DNA of 50,014 nt from a bacterium (GTDB taxonomy: Bacteria; Cyanobacteriota; Vampirovibrionia; Gastranaerophilales; Gastranaerophilaceae). Of this stretch, positions 1-8,749 are shown in pieces. The stretch's first letter is position 1, and every line of letters starts with the position of its first letter. A program made the position numbers and the translations under genes. The notes beneath the pieces were generated by a model. That model saw only the letters and a program-made list of their open reading frames with translations, did not search any database and was not told the origin of the DNA. The DNA is taken from contig JAFQOI010000119.1 of assembly GCA_017403285.1 (NCBI GenBank), positions 1 through 50,014 of the forward strand. Direction: 5' to 3'.

Positions 1-70
1 CCAATTAAACAAGATTTTATATTCATACTTACCTTACTTACTACCTTTTACTAACACACGAGGAAATTGA

Positions 71-262
71 AACAGATTTCAGAGGAACCATAAAAAGTTC
101 CTTTTTTTTTGCGTATTTTTTGTAGAGCATATAGAACTTGGGGAACAAACTCGAAGTATATATAATTGTGCAAAGCGTAAAAAACCTAAAGGCTTTTGTT
201 GCGGAGTTGAAAGTTACGATGAAGGAATAATACGTATTTGGATAAAAAAACAGATTCTCTAG
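71..262 (+). pseudogene. Possible degraded coding remnant
   Basis: A frame stays open from after a TGA at 68-70 to a TAG at 260-262. Its second half translates to a basic, Cys-containing stretch (for example CAKRKKPKGFCCGVESYD) that looks more protein-like than random AT-rich sequence. There is no ATG, GTG or TTG in frame, and a terminator hairpin with a nine-T run sits inside its 5' part. It could be the tail of a broken gene or plain intergenic sequence. The rest of 1-258 holds nothing else I can support. Confidence 0.2.
83..110 (+). terminator. Intrinsic terminator of an off-window gene
   Basis: AGGAAC (83-88) pairs with GTTCCT (97-102) around an 8-nt loop, followed by a nine-T run. It would end a plus-strand transcript entering from the left. 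The stem is short (6 bp), so strength is uncertain. Confidence 0.6.
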
Positions 263-795
263 TTAACTGCGTTATAGCCTTCATTTAATGCTTTAATATT
301 ACCATCGAGCAATGGGGCTTTTTTACCTGTTAAAATCGTTTTCATCTCGTTTATGATACTTTCTTTTTCAACGAAAGGTAAGATTTTTATAAATACACCT
401 AAAGAAACAATATTTGCCATTTTTTCATTACCAACGCTACGAGCAATTTCAGTCATAGGCGCAAATTTATATGTAATATCATCTCTTGATGGCAAAGATT
501 TTACTAGGGAAGAATTAACAATAATTGTTCCACCAGCTTTTATTTTTTTCTCAAATTTTTCAAAAGAAGAAGCATTTAAAGCAATAACATTTTGAGGTTC
601 ATCAACAAATGCGCAAGCAACTTCATCATCTGACAAACAGACAGTACAGTTAACAGTACCACCTCTCATTTCAGCCCCATAAGCAGGAGACCAAGTAACA
701 TTCAAACCTTGATGCATACAAGCACTTGCAAATAATTGCCCCATAAAAAGTATACCTTGTCCGCCAAAACCTGCAATTAATACGTTAGAATCCAT
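259..795 (-). CDS. 2-oxoacid:ferredoxin oxidoreductase, gamma subunit
   Basis: This 178-residue protein is the gamma subunit of a CoA-dependent 2-oxoacid:ferredoxin oxidoreductase, the cytosolic enzyme that decarboxylates a 2-oxoacid to acyl-CoA and reduces ferredoxin. The N-terminal Gly-rich motif GFGGQGILFMG (about residues 10-20) and the RGGTVNC segment are hallmarks of the family. It is last of four genes in the order ferredoxin-alpha-beta-gamma, and its ATG overlaps the beta-subunit stop by one base, so the subunits are translationally coupled. The substrate (2-oxoglutarate, 2-oxoisovalerate or another) cannot be settled from sequence. Length is normal for the family. Confidence 0.9.
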   Translation of the reverse strand: MDSNVLIAGFGGQGILFMGQLFASACMHQGLNVTWSPAYGAEMRGGTVNCTVCLSDDEVACAFVDEPQNVIALNASSFEKFEKKIKAGGTIIVNSSLVKSLPSRDDITYKFAPMTEIARSVGNEKMANIVSLGVFIKILPFVEKESIINEMKTILTGKKAPLLDGNIKALNEGYNAVN

Positions 796-1550
796 TATAT
801 TGCCTCGCTAACTTTATCTTTATACACACCAGGAACGAAAACTTCGGACATTTCACCTCTTACACGTTCATGTGCTTGCTGAGGAGTCATTTTCCAATTT
901 GTAGGACAAGTTGATAAAATTTCAACAAACCCAGTACCTAATCCTTTAACTTGTGCTTCAAAAGCTCTTTTTATAGATTTTTTTGCGTTCATAATTGATT
1001 TAGGAGAATCCAAAGAAACTCTGGCAACATAAGCGACGCCATCAATTTCTTTCAAAAGTTCTGATATTTTCAATGGAAAACCAGATGTTTCAGAATTTCT
1101 ACCATTAACAGTTGTTGTTGTAACTTGACCTAATAATGTTGTAGGTCCTGCTTGTCCTCCAGTCATGCCATAAGTTGTATTATTAATACAAATCGTTGTA
1201 ATTTTTTCACCTCTTGCCATAGCGTGGATGGTTTCGGCTATACCGATAGATGCCAAATCCCCATCACCCTGATAAGTAAAAACTATTTTATCTGGTTTTG
1301 AACGTTTAATGCCAGTTGCAACAGCCATTGAACGACCATGCTGTGCTTCAACAATATCAACATTAAAAATATCATAAGAACAAACACTGCAACCTACAGA
1401 TGCAACACCAATTGTTTTTTCTCTTAACCCAAGTTCATCCAAAACTTCTGCCACCAATCTAACAGCGACACCATGATCACATCCAGGACAAAATGGAATT
1501 TTAAAATCTTCTTTTATAGATTCTGGTCTTTTATATACAAGCTGTTCCAT
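795..1550 (-). CDS. 2-oxoacid:ferredoxin oxidoreductase, TPP-binding beta subunit
   Basis: Thiamine-diphosphate subunit of the complex. The TPP/Mg site is visible as GDGDLASIG about 100 residues in, followed by the INNTTYGMTGG stretch; an early CPGCDHG motif and CSVCSYD supply cysteines typical of iron-sulfur liganding in beta subunits. I chose the ATG at 1550 (251 residues) over an in-frame TTG at 1565, because ATG is the stronger codon and a weak GAGA lies upstream. Either start overlaps the end of the alpha-subunit gene. It works with the alpha, gamma and ferredoxin subunits encoded beside it. VorA/KorB-type naming is possible, but I give no symbol because the substrate is unknown. Confidence 0.9.
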   Translation of the reverse strand: MEQLVYKRPESIKEDFKIPFCPGCDHGVAVRLVAEVLDELGLREKTIGVASVGCSVCSYDIFNVDIVEAQHGRSMAVATGIKRSKPDKIVFTYQGDGDLASIGIAETIHAMARGEKITTICINNTTYGMTGGQAGPTTLLGQVTTTTVNGRNSETSGFPLKISELLKEIDGVAYVARVSLDSPKSIMNAKKSIKRAFEAQVKGLGTGFVEILSTCPTNWKMTPQQAHERVRGEMSEVFVPGVYKDKVSEAI

Positions 1551-2628
1551 ATTTTTTCTCAACAATCTTTTTATATGTATGTTCTATTTGTTCATATATT
1601 TCATCAACTGTCATCATTTTTCCAGCAGGTCTACCAAAAAACTCTACTGGAATATTTTTCACACCAGCAAGGCTAGATTTTATATCTTGAAGCATTTGTC
1701 CACAATTAAGTTCTATATCTAAAATGCCATCAACTTTTTGTGCAATTTCTGCCACTATTTTTTCAGGAAACGGATTGAGCATAATAGGTCTAAACAAGCC
1801 TACATTCAATCCATTTTTTCTTGCTTTTTTAACGGCAGCCTTTACAATTCTAGCAATACTACCAAAAGCAGTAACAACAAGTTTTGCACCTTCTATTTCA
1901 TATTTTTCGAACATATTTTCTTCATCTAGAATTTTTTTATATTTTTCAAAAAGTTTAACAACTCTTTTTCTTAAAGATTCCTGATCAGGATCAAGCGAAG
2001 CAATAAAACGAGGTTTTCTATTCTTAGCACCATCTAAAGCCCAAGATGTTTGATCTATTTCTTCATAAGGATATTCCCCAACAATAGCAGGCTCCATCAT
2101 TTGAGCAAGCATGCCATCTGCTAATAAGCATACAGGAGTTCTATATTTTTGTGACACATAAAAACACTTATATGTAAGATCAATACATTCTTGAACACTT
2201 GAAGGTGCATAAGTAACTATTTTATAATCGCCATTTCCACCACCTTTGGTAGTTTGAAAATAATCCCCCTGAGATGCATATATGTAGCCAAGCCCAGGAC
2301 CAGCACGCATAACATTAACAAGTACGCATGGAATTTCATCACTTGCTATAAAAGATAATCCCTCTTGCATAAGAGCAACGGCACAAGATGAAGATGAAGT
2401 CATTGTTTTAACACCAGTAGAACCAGCACCTAAAACCATACTTATTGCAGCGACTTCACTTTCAGCAGCAACGTACGCTCTTCCATTTTCTGGCATTGCA
2501 CTACTCATATATTCAGCAATTTCACTTTGTGGAGTAATCGGATATGCGAAATAACTTTGGCAGCCTGCTTCAATTGCCGCCTGAGCAATAGCATAGTTAC
2601 CTTTTAATAATTTTTTTTCTTTTTTCAT
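1531..2628 (-). CDS. vorB: 2-oxoacid:ferredoxin oxidoreductase, alpha subunit (VorB-like)
   Basis: The 365-residue alpha subunit carries the pyrimidine-binding half of the TPP site. The N-terminus has the family signature of an invariant Gly-Asn then AYPITPQSEIAEYM (around residues 28-42) and the catalytic-region ESEVAAISMVLGAG. The C-terminal half ends in a transketolase-C-like domain (GRPAGKMMT). It resembles the VorB group often annotated as 3-methyl-2-oxobutanoate dehydrogenase, but KorA-type enzymes look similar and substrate is inference. Its start overlaps the ferredoxin stop by four bases (ATGA), so the operon is tightly coupled. Confidence 0.88.
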   Translation of the reverse strand: MKKEKKLLKGNYAIAQAAIEAGCQSYFAYPITPQSEIAEYMSSAMPENGRAYVAAESEVAAISMVLGAGSTGVKTMTSSSSCAVALMQEGLSFIASDEIPCVLVNVMRAGPGLGYIYASQGDYFQTTKGGGNGDYKIVTYAPSSVQECIDLTYKCFYVSQKYRTPVCLLADGMLAQMMEPAIVGEYPYEEIDQTSWALDGAKNRKPRFIASLDPDQESLRKRVVKLFEKYKKILDEENMFEKYEIEGAKLVVTAFGSIARIVKAAVKKARKNGLNVGLFRPIMLNPFPEKIVAEIAQKVDGILDIELNCGQMLQDIKSSLAGVKNIPVEFFGRPAGKMMTVDEIYEQIEHTYKKIVEKKYGTACI

Positions 2629-2831
2629 TTATAAACCTTTTCAATAGCCATGTCAGGGCAAACTCTTGCACACATAGCGCAACCCACACAGTTTTTTTCT
2701 ATATCTATTTTAACAGGATAGTAACCAAGGTTATTAACATTATCATCAACACATAAAACTTTATTAGGACATGCATCAATGCATAAGTAACAGGCTTTAC
2801 ATCTATTTCTGTCTAATACTATTCTTGCCAT
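2625..2831 (-). CDS. 2x[4Fe-4S] ferredoxin-type delta subunit
   Basis: This small 68-residue ferredoxin has two clusters, CKACYLCIDACP and CVGCAMCARVCP, each with the CxxCxxCxxxCP spacing. It passes electrons from the alpha/beta subunits to soluble ferredoxin. I chose the ATG at 2831 over an in-frame GTG at 2843, since AGGTGG lies 8 bases upstream of the ATG. It is first in the four-gene operon and its stop overlaps the alpha-subunit ATG. A TATACT hexamer upstream may be the operon -10, without a convincing -35. Confidence 0.9.
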   Translation of the reverse strand: MARIVLDRNRCKACYLCIDACPNKVLCVDDNVNNLGYYPVKIDIEKNCVGCAMCARVCPDMAIEKVYK

Positions 2832-2924
2832 AACAACAACCACCTGATAACTAATATAGTATATGTTACTACTTAAATATTATTTTTACCACTACATAAA
2901 TGATTAATATTAATTTTAGTAATT

Positions 2925-2953
2925 TTGCTAGTCATATATGTTTATGTTATAAT
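2925..2953 (+). promoter_or_regulatory. Sigma-70-type promoter for the exonuclease gene
   Basis: TTGCTA (2925-2930), a 17-base spacer, and TATAAT (2948-2953) with an extended -10 TG at 2945-2946. The predicted start near 2960 leaves a leader of about 20 bases that begins close to the Shine-Dalgarno AAGGGAG (2961-2967). Confidence 0.75.
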
Positions 2954-2978
2954 TTTTCTAAAGGGAGATATTTAGGCT

Positions 2979-3914
2979 GTGCCGAAGAAAAAATGTATTG
3001 AAATCGTTTTAGACGTTGAGACAACTGGTCTAGATTATACAAAAGAAAGAATGGTAGAATTTGCCGCAATTCGTTTAGAAAATGGTAAAATGAAGGATAG
3101 ATTTGAAACTTTAATCAATCCTCAACAACATATTCGCAAATCAAGTATTGCCATTCATGGCATTACAGAGGAAGATGTAAAAGATGCACCTACAGAAGCA
3201 GAAGTTATGCCTCTTATATTGGATTTCATAAAAGATTATCCAATTGTGGCACATAATGCTGTTTTTGATTACTCATTTATTAATGAAGCCAGCATCAGAC
3301 AAACAGGAAAGCCTATCCCAAACGCAAGAATAGATTCACAAATGATGTTCAAAGAAATTTATCCAGAACTTGAATCTTGCGGATTAGAAAGTTTAATGAC
3401 AAAATTTAACGTCGAATTTTCAACTCGCCATAGAGCAATGGCAGATACGGAAGGATTAGCAAAAGCCTATCCTGAACTAAAAAAATTATACGAAAAGAAG
3501 TACGCTTGGCAAGTTCAACAATTAGATAATATTGACTACCTTTTTGAAAGATACTTAAGAATTCAACAAGCAGTACAGATTATGCAATCTGAAATGCAAG
3601 ATTTAAAATCTGTATTTAGATTATACTTTGAAAAAGGTGGGGAAAATGTTCATTCGCCAAATGGAGAAACACTAACATACCAATCAAAACGTGGTTATAC
3701 ATACGATTTTGTAGAAATAAAAGATATTCTTGATGAGATTGGTGCACTTCCAAAAGCAGTTAAATTAAACAATAATTTTATAGACAGACTTATTTCTTCC
3801 GGCAGTATCAATAAGGAAATAAAAGAAAAATTAGCCGCTGCAAGACAAGAGCTCTCAGAAACAAGAAATATCCACATTATAAAAGCAGATAAAAAAGCAG
3901 AACACGTAAATTAG
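2979..3914 (+). CDS. DnaQ-like 3'-5' exonuclease
   Basis: A DEDDh-family exonuclease of 311 residues, like the proofreading epsilon subunit of DNA polymerase III. Exo motifs are intact: DVETTG (ExoI, near residue 12), VAHNAVFDYSF (ExoII) and HRAMADTEG (ExoIII, with the catalytic His and Asp). After the roughly 175-residue nuclease domain comes a 130-residue C-terminal region with no recognised domain, so this may be a stand-alone repair exonuclease rather than the replicative epsilon. The GTG start has AAGGGAG 11 bases upstream. Its stop overlaps the convergent obg stop. Confidence 0.85.
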   Translation: MPKKKCIEIVLDVETTGLDYTKERMVEFAAIRLENGKMKDRFETLINPQQHIRKSSIAIHGITEEDVKDAPTEAEVMPLILDFIKDYPIVAHNAVFDYSFINEASIRQTGKPIPNARIDSQMMFKEIYPELESCGLESLMTKFNVEFSTRHRAMADTEGLAKAYPELKKLYEKKYAWQVQQLDNIDYLFERYLRIQQAVQIMQSEMQDLKSVFRLYFEKGGENVHSPNGETLTYQSKRGYTYDFVEIKDILDEIGALPKAVKLNNNFIDRLISSGSINKEIKEKLAAARQELSETRNIHIIKADKKAEHVN

Positions 3915-5176
3915 AACAAATAATCAAATTCAAGGTGTCCTATTTTTACAGTATCACCTTCTTGAACTCCTGCCGCTTTTAAAGCATCAAATACGCCCAT
4001 TGCTTTTAATATATTTTGAAATCTGTACAATTGTTCAGTATTTCTTCCATCTGTTACATTTGCAAGTCTAAATATTTTCCCACCTTCAACCACATATGAG
4101 TGTTTATCTACTTTATAAACGCTATATGAACTATCATCATTGTCATAGGCACCATCATCTTCTTCAACATCCACAACAATAACTGGTTTTGGTATCTCAT
4201 CAACTTTTTGAGCAACAAAATACATAAACTCTTTTAAATTTTCTCTAGTTGCCGCAGAAATCAAAAAGACATCTTCAGAATATTTTTTAAATTCTTTCAA
4301 ATATTCTTGACGAAGTTCTTCATCAACCGAATCAATTTTGTTCAAGGCAATAACCTGATAAACTTTAGAAAGCGATTCAGAATGTTTTTTAAGTTCTTCA
4401 TTGATTATTCTGTAGTTATCCAAAGGATTTTCTGCTGTCAAATCAACAAGATGTATCAAAAAACGGCATCTTTCAACGTGACGCAAAAATTCATGTCCAA
4501 GTCCTGTACCCTCAGAAGCACCTTCAATAAGTCCAGGAATATCTGCAATTACATAACCATCACCATTATCTTTTCTAACAACACCCAAATTAGGCACTAA
4601 AGTTGTAAAAGGGTAATCAGCGATTTTTGGTTTAGCAGAACTTACCGAACTAATAAGTGTTGATTTTCCCGCATTTGGCATACCGAGAAGCCCAACATCA
4701 GCAATCAATTTAAGTTCTAAATCCAAAGTTCTTTCAATACCATTTTCCCCAGGTTCACAAAATTGAGGTGCTCTTTTTTGAGAAGTCGCAAAGCAGGCAT
4801 TACCTCTACCGCCTCTTCCACCTTTTGCAACAAGTATTGTTTTTCCATCAACATCCATATCGGCAATAATTTTTCCAGTCGCACAATCTTTAATCACTGT
4901 TCCAACTGGAACTTTTAAATATAAATCTTTTCCACACTTTCCATGTTGAGTTTTTATATACCCATTTTCACCATTTTCTGCTTTAAACACAGATTGATAT
5001 TGAAAATCCATAAGGGTTGACATATCTTCTGTAGCAACAATATAAACATCTCCGCCATTGCCGCCATTGCCACCAGCAGGACCGCCTTTATCTACATATT
5101 TTTCTCTTCTCCAAGCAACAATTCCATTGCCACCTTTACCAGAGAGTATTTTTATTCTTGATTTATCTAAGAACAT
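3911..5176 (-). CDS. obg: GTPase Obg
   Basis: Obg is an essential GTPase in large-subunit ribosome assembly and stress signalling. All three domains are present: the Gly-rich Obg fold (residues 1-158, with GGPAGGNGGNGGD), a G domain with P-loop GMPNAGKST (165-173), G3 DIPGLIEGA and G4 NKID, and a C-terminal OCT domain ending in HLEFDYLF. Length (421) is typical of long Obg proteins. The ATG has AAAGGAAC upstream and lies inside the 3' end of the preceding PLP-enzyme gene (14-base overlap). The stop shares bases with the convergent exonuclease stop. Confidence 0.96.
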   Translation of the reverse strand: MFLDKSRIKILSGKGGNGIVAWRREKYVDKGGPAGGNGGNGGDVYIVATEDMSTLMDFQYQSVFKAENGENGYIKTQHGKCGKDLYLKVPVGTVIKDCATGKIIADMDVDGKTILVAKGGRGGRGNACFATSQKRAPQFCEPGENGIERTLDLELKLIADVGLLGMPNAGKSTLISSVSSAKPKIADYPFTTLVPNLGVVRKDNGDGYVIADIPGLIEGASEGTGLGHEFLRHVERCRFLIHLVDLTAENPLDNYRIINEELKKHSESLSKVYQVIALNKIDSVDEELRQEYLKEFKKYSEDVFLISAATRENLKEFMYFVAQKVDEIPKPVIVVDVEEDDGAYDNDDSSYSVYKVDKHSYVVEGGKIFRLANVTDGRNTEQLYRFQNILKAMGVFDALKAAGVQEGDTVKIGHLEFDYLF

Positions 5177-6410
5177 TTTCTTGTTCCTTTAATTTGTCAA
5201 CAATACCTTTAAGTGCAATTTTCACATGAGCATAATTCAAACCACCTTGCATATATGCAGCATAAGGAGGTCTAACCGGTCCATCTGCTGAAAGTTCTAT
5301 AGTGGAACCTTCGATAAATGTCCCACCAGCCATTATAAGTTTACTATCATACCCTGGAACACCATCTGGTACTGGGGTCAAATATGATTCAACTGGTGAA
5401 AATGATTGTAAAGTCTTACAAAATTCTAACAATGGCTCTGGTGCACCAAACTTTATCGTTTGAATTAAGTCTGTTCTTTTTTCGTATGGTTTTGGAGTTG
5501 AAACAAAGCCCATATCCTCAAAAACCTGAGACGCAAGAATAGAACCCTTTATAGCTTCTGAAACAACAGACGGCGCCATAAATAGACCTTGAAAAATAAG
5601 TCTGAGTTGATTTAACATAGCTCCACCTTCAGTCCCAATACCTGGCGCGGTAAGTCTATACGCCGCTTGGTCAACATATTCTTCTTTACCTGCAACGTAA
5701 CCACCTGCTTCAACTATGCCCCCACCAGGATTTTTTATCAAAGACCCAGCAATTAAATCAGCACCAACTTCCAAAGGCTCATATTTTTCAACAAATTCCC
5801 CATAACAATTGTCAACGAAACATATACAATCAGGATTTTTAGATTTTACTACGTCAACAATTTTTCCTATAGTTTCAATATTCAAAGAGTTTCTTAAAGA
5901 ATAACCCCTAGAACGTTGAATTAATACCATTTTAACAGATTTGTCAATTGCATCTTTTAATGCTTCAAAATTCACATCCATTCCATTTTTAAGCGGAATT
6001 TCATCATACAAAACACCATGTCCAATTAAAGATGCACGTTTATTACCACGAGTACCTATAACTTCCTCCATAGTATCGTATGGTGCTCCAGCAACAGATA
6101 TTAATTTTTCCCCATAACGCAAATTTCCAAACAAACAACAAGCCAAAGTATGAGTACCCGAAACAAAATGATTTCTAGCAAATGCTTTTTCTGCTTTGAA
6201 AACATTTGCAAAAACTTTATCCAACGCCTCACGCCCCATATCATCGTGTCCATATCCAGATACAGTAGCAAAATGTTCTAGTCCTATTTTATTGTCACAA
6301 AAAGCTTTCAAGACCTTTTCTTGGTTGTATTCTTTTATTTCATCAACCAACTCAAAGTATTTTTTTATTTTTTCTTCAGCAACCTGCACTATATTGTTGT
6401 TATTATCCAT
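5163..6410 (-). CDS. PLP-dependent methionine gamma-lyase family protein
   Basis: A 415-residue fold-type I PLP enzyme of the group annotated as cystathionine beta-lyase/aluminium resistance protein (YnbB type). The probable PLP-binding lysine is in GSLIKNPGG, followed by the family's GGYVAGKEEYVDQAAYRLTA region. The real substrate of this family is not firmly known, so a C-S lyase role is family inference. It precedes obg and overlaps it by 14 bases, suggesting one transcript. No Shine-Dalgarno is visible before the ATG; a TTGAAT-17-TTACAT pair just upstream would put the transcript start about 3 bases before the ATG, a possible near-leaderless message. Confidence 0.85.
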   Translation of the reverse strand: MDNNNNIVQVAEEKIKKYFELVDEIKEYNQEKVLKAFCDNKIGLEHFATVSGYGHDDMGREALDKVFANVFKAEKAFARNHFVSGTHTLACCLFGNLRYGEKLISVAGAPYDTMEEVIGTRGNKRASLIGHGVLYDEIPLKNGMDVNFEALKDAIDKSVKMVLIQRSRGYSLRNSLNIETIGKIVDVVKSKNPDCICFVDNCYGEFVEKYEPLEVGADLIAGSLIKNPGGGIVEAGGYVAGKEEYVDQAAYRLTAPGIGTEGGAMLNQLRLIFQGLFMAPSVVSEAIKGSILASQVFEDMGFVSTPKPYEKRTDLIQTIKFGAPEPLLEFCKTLQSFSPVESYLTPVPDGVPGYDSKLIMAGGTFIEGSTIELSADGPVRPPYAAYMQGGLNYAHVKIALKGIVDKLKEQENVLR

Positions 6411-6534
6411 AATACTTAAATGTAATCATGAATAAGGATTATATTCAATAAGGGATATAAAAATCACCCATTCGGCATATACTAATTTTAATTTTTTTGA
6501 AGTAATATTGTAGTAGGTGGGCAGGATTTAGAAA

Positions 6535-7869
6535 ATGGCTGAACTAAAAGACAAAGACGAGCAATATAGTGTTTTTCTAAAATACAAAGAACAAAATGAA
6601 GATGGTGGTTTTATTTTTACACTTAGACTCATTTTCATTACCTTTTTCTTTGTTATTTTAACTGTTTTTGTAATGTTTATAATCAGTAATTTTGACAATA
6701 TTGCCACAATATTCACAAGTTTTACAGATAAAAAAATTACAGGGGTAAAAGTCTCACAAAAAGCAGATTTGACCCCATCAAAATTTAATTTAAAAATGTT
6801 AAACAGATACCAAAACATATTGCTTTTAGGTGTTGATTCAAATGGACCAAACACTTTGCCATTTTCAGGTGTACGTTCTGACACTATCGTTATATTGAAC
6901 ATTGATTTGCACGGAAAAGCTGTAAATGCGATATCAATTCCTCGTGATAGTAAAGTATATTTAGCAGACGAACATGGGGTTCAAAAAATCAATGCAGCAT
7001 ATGCTCTTGGCGGGATTGAATTAACAAAAAAAACAATTGAAGAAACTCTTGGCATAAGAATTCACAACTATATGATAGTTAATTCCGAAGGAGTCAAGAA
7101 GCTTATCGATACAATCGGTGGCATTCCTATTCATATAGACCATGATATGCACTATAGAGATTATAGCGCCCATCTATATATTAATTTCGACAAAGGTGAT
7201 TACGTTCTTGACGGAGAACAAGCAGAACAATATCTAAGGTTTAGAAAAGATTTCCTTGGTGATATAGGCAGAGTTCATCGTCAGCAAAAATTTGTTAAAG
7301 CATTAATGGAACAACTCAAATCACCAGATACAGTAAAGAAAATCCCAGAATTATTGAAAATAGCAAGTCTTTACACTAGAACTGATATGAATTTATATCA
7401 ATTATCACAATATGCATCTATTGCCCGTGAAATTGACTTAAATAAAGTTGAATTTGTTACTCTTCCTGGTGGCCCCAACAAAAAAGGAATCATAAGTTAT
7501 TGGATTCTTGACCCAGAAAAAACGCAACAAACAATTAACAGACTTATTTACCATAAAAAAATGGACTTAACTCAAAAAGATATTTCTGTAGGTATCTTAT
7601 TCCCTAGAACGCAAGAAATCCATGCGTATGAAATAAGAGACCAATTCAAAAATTTGGGTTATGACGTAAACTGTATGGGTAGAACAACACAAGTAACAGA
7701 ATCTGAGATAATCGGATACAATTCCCAAATTTCTCAAGATGTAATTAGAACAATGAAAAAAGATGTGCCAGAACTTGCAGAATTTAAATTTGTTCACTCT
7801 CCAGTTAGAAATTTTTGTACAACAAGTGATGTTGTTGTTACAATTAAAGATACAGAAGAAATAGAATAA
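6535..7869 (+). CDS. LytR-CpsA-Psr (LCP) family wall-polymer ligase
   Basis: A membrane-anchored LCP enzyme of 444 residues, a family that transfers undecaprenyl-linked glycopolymers to peptidoglycan. It has a short cytosolic N-terminus, one transmembrane helix (about 27-52), then the LCP domain with LLLGVDSN, RSDTIVILNID, SIPRDSKV and the conserved YLRFRKD / GRVHRQQ arginine-rich motifs. A C-terminal LytR_C-type domain (VGILFPRTQEIHAYEI onward) completes it. AGGA lies 8 bases before the ATG. It probably acts on the outer face of the inner membrane. The gene stands alone upstream of hisG, with a 13-base gap. Confidence 0.92.
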   Translation: MAELKDKDEQYSVFLKYKEQNEDGGFIFTLRLIFITFFFVILTVFVMFIISNFDNIATIFTSFTDKKITGVKVSQKADLTPSKFNLKMLNRYQNILLLGVDSNGPNTLPFSGVRSDTIVILNIDLHGKAVNAISIPRDSKVYLADEHGVQKINAAYALGGIELTKKTIEETLGIRIHNYMIVNSEGVKKLIDTIGGIPIHIDHDMHYRDYSAHLYINFDKGDYVLDGEQAEQYLRFRKDFLGDIGRVHRQQKFVKALMEQLKSPDTVKKIPELLKIASLYTRTDMNLYQLSQYASIAREIDLNKVEFVTLPGGPNKKGIISYWILDPEKTQQTINRLIYHKKMDLTQKDISVGILFPRTQEIHAYEIRDQFKNLGYDVNCMGRTTQVTESEIIGYNSQISQDVIRTMKKDVPELAEFKFVHSPVRNFCTTSDVVVTIKDTEEIE

Positions 7870-7882
7870 AAAGGAATATGAA

Positions 7883-8749
7883 ATGGAAATGTTAAATATT
7901 GCAATCCCAAACAAAGGGCGATTGTCTGAAAAAATATATGATTTGCTTAACTGCGCTGGACTTGTTTTTCCATCAAAAGATGAAAGAAGTCTTCAAGTAA
8001 CAACTAAAGATAAAAAATATTCAATTATTTTTGTTAGAACTCAAGATATTCCAATGTTTGTTGAAAATGGAATTGCAGATATTGGATTTACTGGTTTTGA
8101 TATACTGACTGAACTAAAATCTAACGTTGATAAAATAATGGACTTAGATTTTGGATATTGCGAAATGGTAGTAGCAGTAAAAGAAGAAGATACTTATAAA
8201 ACTTCTTCAGATTTACCTCAAAATTTAAAAATAGCAACATCTTTTCCAAATATCGCAAAAGAATATTTTGAAAAATTAGGAAAAAATCCAAAAGTAATAG
8301 AAGTTTCAGGTGCAACAGAGATAACACCTAGACTTGGTTTATCAGACGTAGTCGTAGACATCACTTCTTCTGGATCAACATTAAAATCGAATAAATTAAG
8401 AATTATAGACAAAATTTTGGAATCAACTGCAGTCGTTGTAGCAAATAAAAATCTTAGTGAAGACAAAAAAGAAAAAACTCAGATTGTTTTACGCGCTCTA
8501 AAATCAGTAATTGATGCAAGAGAAAAGAAATACTTAATGGCACATGTTCCAAAAAGTTCATTAGACGAAATAAAAGCATTTCTTCCTGGTCTTTCATCAC
8601 CAACACTGATGACTCTTGCAGGAGATGATAATCACGTTGTAATGCACGTTGTTATTGATGCAGATAAAGTTTTTGATAGCATTGATAAACTTAAGAAATT
8701 AGGCGGTCAAGGCATACTTATAATGACAGTTGACCAAATGGTGAGATAA
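7883..8749 (+). CDS. hisG: ATP phosphoribosyltransferase (long form)
   Basis: HisG catalyses the first step of histidine synthesis, joining ATP and PRPP to phosphoribosyl-ATP. The start (MLNIAIPNKGRLSEK) is classical, the PRPP-binding loop is DITSSGSTLKSN, and the 288-residue length with a C-terminal ACT-like domain (near HVVIDADKVFDSIDKL) marks the long, histidine-inhibited HisZ-independent form. AAGGA lies 7 bases before the ATG. No other his gene is nearby; the stop overlaps the mazG start (TAATG). Confidence 0.95.
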   Translation: MEMLNIAIPNKGRLSEKIYDLLNCAGLVFPSKDERSLQVTTKDKKYSIIFVRTQDIPMFVENGIADIGFTGFDILTELKSNVDKIMDLDFGYCEMVVAVKEEDTYKTSSDLPQNLKIATSFPNIAKEYFEKLGKNPKVIEVSGATEITPRLGLSDVVVDITSSGSTLKSNKLRIIDKILESTAVVVANKNLSEDKKEKTQIVLRALKSVIDAREKKYLMAHVPKSSLDEIKAFLPGLSSPTLMTLAGDDNHVVMHVVIDADKVFDSIDKLKKLGGQGILIMTVDQMVR

